9,133 bases of DNA from Dehalococcoidia bacterium UBA2777 (GTDB lineage: Bacteria > Chloroflexota > Dehalococcoidia > UBA2247 > UBA2777), in assembly GCA_002352365.1 (NCBI GenBank), contig DEIJ01000056.1, positions 4,201-13,333 on the forward strand, read 5' to 3'. Shown piece after piece: positions 6,271 to 9,133 of the stretch. The notes under the pieces were generated by a model. The model was not told the origin of the DNA. It was given only the letters and a program-made list of their open reading frames with translations, and did no database searches. Within the stretch, counting starts at the first letter, position 1; each line of letters begins with the position of its first letter. The translations under genes were made by a program, and so were the position numbers.

Positions 6271-7359
6271 ATGGCAAAGAGGGATTACTATGAAGTCTTA
6301 GGGATAGGCAAGAATGCTGATGAGGTCACCATCAAAAGGGCTTACCGCAACTTGGCCATGAAATACCATCCCGATAAAAACCCGGGGGACGCGCAGGCAG
6401 CAGGGAAAATGAAGGAAATAAACGAGGCCTATGCGGTGCTCAGCGATCGCAAAAAAAGAAGGCTCTATGATACTTATGGCCATGCCGGCCTGGAGGGATA
6501 TACTGCAGAGGATATTTTCAAGGGGGTGGACTTTGCCGATTTGTTCAGGGAATTTGGCTTTGGGGGAAGCATCTTTGATAGCTTTTTCGGCCGAGGGACA
6601 AGGAGAAGGGGGAGGCGGAAAGCCGCTGACCTAAGATATAACTTGGATGTTACTTTAGATGAGGTGGCTTTTGGGGCAGAGAAGAAGGTAGATCTCCCCC
6701 GCATTAAGGTATGTCCCGACTGTAGGGGCACAGGAGCCAAAGAGGGTGGCCTTATAGAATGTAGGAGTTGCCACGGCTCGGGGCAAAAAGTAGTAGAGCA
6801 AAGATCAGGTTACTCTATATTCAGGCAAATTAGTACCTGTGGTGATTGTCGAGGAAGAGGGAAGGTCATCACAGATCCGTGTGAACAGTGCGGGGGACAA
6901 GGAAGCTTAGAAAAGGTGAGGCAGGTACCAGTTCAGATACCGAAAGGTGCATATAGCGGGTATAAAATAAGGATCGAAGGAGAGGGGGAACAGGGAGATG
7001 AGATGACCGAGCCCGGCGACCTATACATTGTGCTTGAGGTGCAAAAGCATCCCATCTTTGAGAGGCACGGTGATGATATTTTTGTCCCCAAAGAAATCGG
7101 CTTTCCCCTGGCAGCCTTGGGCGGCAAGATAGATGATGTACCAAGTTTAGAGGGCAATTTAGAGCTTGAAATTTTTGCTGGCACACAGGCTGGTACCCTA
7201 TTCAGGATAATGGATAAGGGGATACCCCACTTAGCTAACTCTGGCAGAGGAGACTTATATGTAATCACAAAGGTAATAACCCCTACCGATTTAACTGAAA
7301 AAGAGCAGGAGCTATTAAGGGAGTTTGACAAGGTACGCAAACAGCGTAACAAGATATAG
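6271..7359 (+). CDS. dnaJ: Chaperone protein DnaJ (type A Hsp40)
   Basis: Co-chaperone (362 residues) that delivers unfolded clients to DnaK (Hsp70) and stimulates its ATPase. The J domain (about 4-70) has the essential HPD at 33-35. A short linker follows (about 78-118) with DIF at 81-83, few glycines and a very basic end (TRRRGRRK, 110-117). The zinc-binding domain has all four CxxCxGxG motifs at 148-155, 164-171, 190-197 and 204-211, making it a full type A protein. Two beta-rich substrate-binding domains and a dimerisation tail follow. Length is slightly below the usual 370-380. ATG 6271 has GAGG at 6258-6261, 9 bases upstream. The common hrcA-grpE-dnaK neighbours are absent, so this may be a second DnaJ paralogue or a relocated gene. 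No CIRCE-type heat-shock operator is visible upstream. Two uncharacterised genes follow closely. Confidence 0.94.
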   Translation: MAKRDYYEVLGIGKNADEVTIKRAYRNLAMKYHPDKNPGDAQAAGKMKEINEAYAVLSDRKKRRLYDTYGHAGLEGYTAEDIFKGVDFADLFREFGFGGSIFDSFFGRGTRRRGRRKAADLRYNLDVTLDEVAFGAEKKVDLPRIKVCPDCRGTGAKEGGLIECRSCHGSGQKVVEQRSGYSIFRQISTCGDCRGRGKVITDPCEQCGGQGSLEKVRQVPVQIPKGAYSGYKIRIEGEGEQGDEMTEPGDLYIVLEVQKHPIFERHGDDIFVPKEIGFPLAALGGKIDDVPSLEGNLELEIFAGTQAGTLFRIMDKGIPHLANSGRGDLYVITKVITPTDLTEKEQELLREFDKVRKQRNKI

Positions 7360-7371
7360 TGGAGGTATCGA

Positions 7372-7965
7372 ATGGGAGAGATCAAAAGTGCTTTTGAAAA
7401 AGCTATGGAAAAGGTCGAAAGGTTAGAGAAGCCCTCCGAGGAGGAAATTAAAAAGTGGAAGCATCTCCCCCAGGGAGAGAAACTAGCCTCCAGTTATCTC
7501 AAGGATGAATCTAGTCTGCTGGTGGAGTTAGCCAAGTACGATGAGGATGCCAAGAGATTTGTATCTGAAGGTGCGCAACAAGTTCTGCTTAGAAATATAG
7601 ATCTACCCAAAGATGATTTTATTGCCCGAAAAAACAAGAAAGTGATGGAAGGAATCAAAGTGCTAAAGAGTGATAAGGTGAGGATTGAAAATGTGTATAG
7701 TAAGATGAGAAGCATTTTTGAACATTATGAACAACAAGGGGGAGTACAAAAAAAGCAAGCTTATGAGAGATTAAAGGGGAATTTTGAGATGAAGCTCCAG
7801 CAGGCAATTCAACAACAACTTGGCACCCCGCTAGCAGGGATCAAAATTGATGTAGAAAAGCAACCCCAATTTCAGGAGGAATGGCGCAGAACCCTAGCCC
7901 AATTAGATTCCCAATACTATAAGCTACTGGATGAATATAAACAAGAAATACAGGCCATATCCTGA
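7372..7965 (+). CDS. Uncharacterised charged helical protein encoded after dnaJ
   Basis: A 197-residue protein I do not recognise with confidence. It has no cysteine, no signal peptide and no membrane segment. It is rich in Lys, Glu and Gln, with long stretches compatible with amphipathic helices or coiled coil: about 3-30, about 95-150 with a Gln-rich patch at 144-149 (QAIQQQ), and about 165-195. A less regular middle part contains NIDLPKDDF (near 76-84). The start is well supported by GGAGG at 7361-7365, 6 bases before ATG 7372, and the gene begins 12 bases after dnaJ, so co-transcription is likely. The position suggests a cytoplasmic partner or regulator of the DnaJ system, but this is inference from context only; no catalytic motif is visible. 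Confidence 0.82.
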   Translation: MGEIKSAFEKAMEKVERLEKPSEEEIKKWKHLPQGEKLASSYLKDESSLLVELAKYDEDAKRFVSEGAQQVLLRNIDLPKDDFIARKNKKVMEGIKVLKSDKVRIENVYSKMRSIFEHYEQQGGVQKKQAYERLKGNFEMKLQQAIQQQLGTPLAGIKIDVEKQPQFQEEWRRTLAQLDSQYYKLLDEYKQEIQAIS

Positions 7966-7976
7966 AAGTCGCCATT

Positions 7977-8264
7977 ATGAAACATCGAGGAAGCTCAAAG
8001 ATCAAATACGAACATGATATGATTTCAGGGTTAAGGCAGTTTTTAGAGCGGGAGCTTGAGCCCTTAGAATACATACAAGCTATCATCCCTGGGGAAATTA
8101 ACCACACCAGAAGCTCCCTATCTAGGCTTCAGATACGCTTTAAATATACTACACTAACCGGGGCAAAGTTGTTGGTTTATAACTCGGGGGCAGTTCAGGA
8201 GGTATTTGTGATAACCGGCGAGCCAAGGAAACTGGAGGAAAGGTTTGGGTTGAAAGGGCATTGA
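7977..8264 (+). CDS. Small conserved-looking protein, possibly DUF2103 family
   Basis: A 95-residue protein. Its pattern is a KHR N-terminus, a predicted helix (about 14-28), IIPGEINHTRS (36-46), then alternating strands and GAVQEVFVIT (71-80). From memory this resembles the small DUF2103 proteins described as predicted metal-binding, which share a PG.I.RTR-like turn and a VQEVF.VT ending. I cannot confirm that without a profile search. It has three histidines of interest (3, 13, 43) and no cysteine, so any metal site would be histidine-based. It starts 11 bases after the preceding stop with only a weak ribosome site, suggesting coupling to the upstream gene. It is the last gene before the convergent prfB, 27 bases away. 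Confidence 0.78.
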   Translation: MKHRGSSKIKYEHDMISGLRQFLERELEPLEYIQAIIPGEINHTRSSLSRLQIRFKYTTLTGAKLLVYNSGAVQEVFVITGEPRKLEERFGLKGH

Positions 8265-8291
8265 AAAGGTTTGTCGGTAGTGGTCTTATTT

Positions 8292-9133
8292 TTACCTACC
8301 TTCTCCTACTTTGGATTTCAGATATGCTTTCATTAGCTCATCTAGCTTTCCATCCAATACCCCAGAGACCTCGCTAGTCTGGTAGCTAGTACGATGGTCT
8401 TTTACCTTCTTGTAGGGATGGAGAATATAGCTTCGGATATGATGACCCCAAGCTGGGGGCAAACGTTTCCCCCTAAGTTTCACTTTTTCCTCAGCCTTTC
8501 TCTTCAGCTCGAGTTCCCAAAGTCGAGCCCGAAGGATGTGGAGAGCCATCTCTTTATTTTGATGCTGCGAGCGCTGGCTCTGACAAGAAGCAGTTAAACC
8601 AGTAGGGAGGTGGGTTATGCGCACCGCTGTGCTCGTCTTCTGCATATGCTGCCCACCTGGGCCGCTAGAGCGAAAAGTCTCGATCCTTAGCTTATCGGGA
8701 TTCAGCTTCACCTCCACATCTTGCTCTACCACAGGCCACACCTCCACTAAGGCGAAGGAGGTGTGGCGAGCATGATCGGCATCAAAGGGGGAGAGCCGTA
8801 CCAGCCGATGCACCCCACGCTCCGACTTAAGGTAGCCGTAGGCATATTCCCCATCGATCTCTAAAATAGCGCTCTTTATCCCCGCCTCTTCTCCGGGCGA
8901 AACCTCCAAGAGCTTTATCTGATAACTATGTTGCTCGGCCCAACGCATATACATCCTAAGGAGCATTTCCGCCCAATCCTGTGATTCAGTACCCCCAGCT
9001 CCAGAATGAAGAGCCAGGATTGCTCCCCTTTTATCATATTCACCACCGAGGTATAACTGAAGCTCTAGTCCCTCTACTTGGGAAGCTACCTGCTCTATCT
9101 CGGTGTGAATTTCCCCCTCCAACTCCGGGTTGC
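8292..9133 (-). CDS. prfB: Peptide chain release factor 2, C-terminal three quarters (5' end outside window)
   Basis: Recognises UAA and UGA stop codons and triggers release of the finished protein on the ribosome. The frame is open through the right edge (residues NPELEGEIHTEIEQV begin it), so the TTG at 9122 is internal. The UGA/UAA-reading tripeptide SPF is encoded at 8784-8792, inside GVHRLVRLSPFDADHARHTSF, which identifies RF2 and not RF1. The catalytic GGQ, in SSGPGGQHMQK, is encoded at 8649-8657. The C-terminal end (IRSYILHPYKKVKDHRT, then VLDGKLDELMKAYLKSK) is typical. About 280 of roughly 370 residues are present. The N-terminal domain and the UGA frameshift site many prfB genes use for autoregulation lie outside. 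It converges on the small gene ending at 8264. Confidence 0.96.
   Translation of the reverse strand, partial: NPELEGEIHTEIEQVASQVEGLELQLYLGGEYDKRGAILALHSGAGGTESQDWAEMLLRMYMRWAEQHSYQIKLLEVSPGEEAGIKSAILEIDGEYAYGYLKSERGVHRLVRLSPFDADHARHTSFALVEVWPVVEQDVEVKLNPDKLRIETFRSSGPGGQHMQKTSTAVRITHLPTGLTASCQSQRSQHQNKEMALHILRARLWELELKRKAEEKVKLRGKRLPPAWGHHIRSYILHPYKKVKDHRTSYQTSEVSGVLDGKLDELMKAYLKSKVGEGR

Noticed and set aside
6116..6301. Intact 61-residue protein
   Set aside because: TTG start without a ribosome site, composition dominated by repeat sequence, and overlap into dnaJ; better explained as a relic plus repeat.
6933..7385. 150-residue antisense reading frame over dnaJ
   Set aside because: It runs opposite a well-supported conserved gene, has shadow-type composition and no recognisable domain.
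8276..8300. GGTAG / CTACC inverted repeat between the convergent genes as a bidirectional terminator
   Set aside because: Only 5 base pairs with a 15-base loop, no clean T-run on either strand, and it overlaps the prfB stop.

Overview
The window looks like a chromosomal, mostly housekeeping segment of a bacterium. My best guess at lineage is Chloroflexota, close to Dehalococcoidia. This rests on the wording of the ClpP protein (N-terminal stretch SLLLKERIIFL and the ATIHMHQA motif) and on the gene order aspS / metallo-hydrolase / tig / clpP as I remember it from that group. No rRNA or other marker is present to confirm it. Base composition is roughly balanced and coding is dense. I see no tRNA, rRNA, CRISPR array, complete mobile element, toxin-antitoxin pair or phage gene.

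Left part (1-3459, + strand): the 3' end of aspS (aspartyl-tRNA synthetase), a 304-residue metallo-beta-lactamase-fold hydrolase, tig (trigger factor) and clpP (Clp protease subunit). The first three are joined by two ATGA stop/start overlaps, and clpP follows after 12 bases with a strong ribosome binding site, so this reads as one operon. It links tRNA charging, folding of nascent chains and proteolysis. clpX, a common partner after tig-clpP, is not next.

Middle (3510-5999, + strand): an enoyl-CoA hydratase/isomerase family protein with both catalytic glutamates, then guaA (GMP synthase) with an unusual N-terminal extension of about 43 residues. The two lie in the same reading frame, separated by one TAG and a 45-base spacer with a degenerate 7-base periodicity.

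Gap (6000-6270): 271 bases without a convincing intact gene. It holds a short AT-rich hairpin, what looks like a small relic of a DUF559-type endonuclease gene, and a C-rich/G-rich imperfect inverted repeat of the kind dispersed between genes.

Right part (6271-8264, + strand): dnaJ with J domain and four zinc-binding CxxCxGxG motifs, but no dnaK or grpE beside it. It is followed by an uncharacterised helical, charged 197-residue protein and a 95-residue protein that may belong to the DUF2103 family. The three are closely spaced and probably co-transcribed; this is the least understood part of the window. Converging on them from the - strand is prfB (peptide chain release factor 2), whose 5' part runs off the right edge.

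I do not see a clear new defence or mobile system. The most useful leads are the dnaJ-linked pair of unknown genes, the metallo-hydrolase coupled between aspS and tig, and the relic-plus-repeat upstream of dnaJ.
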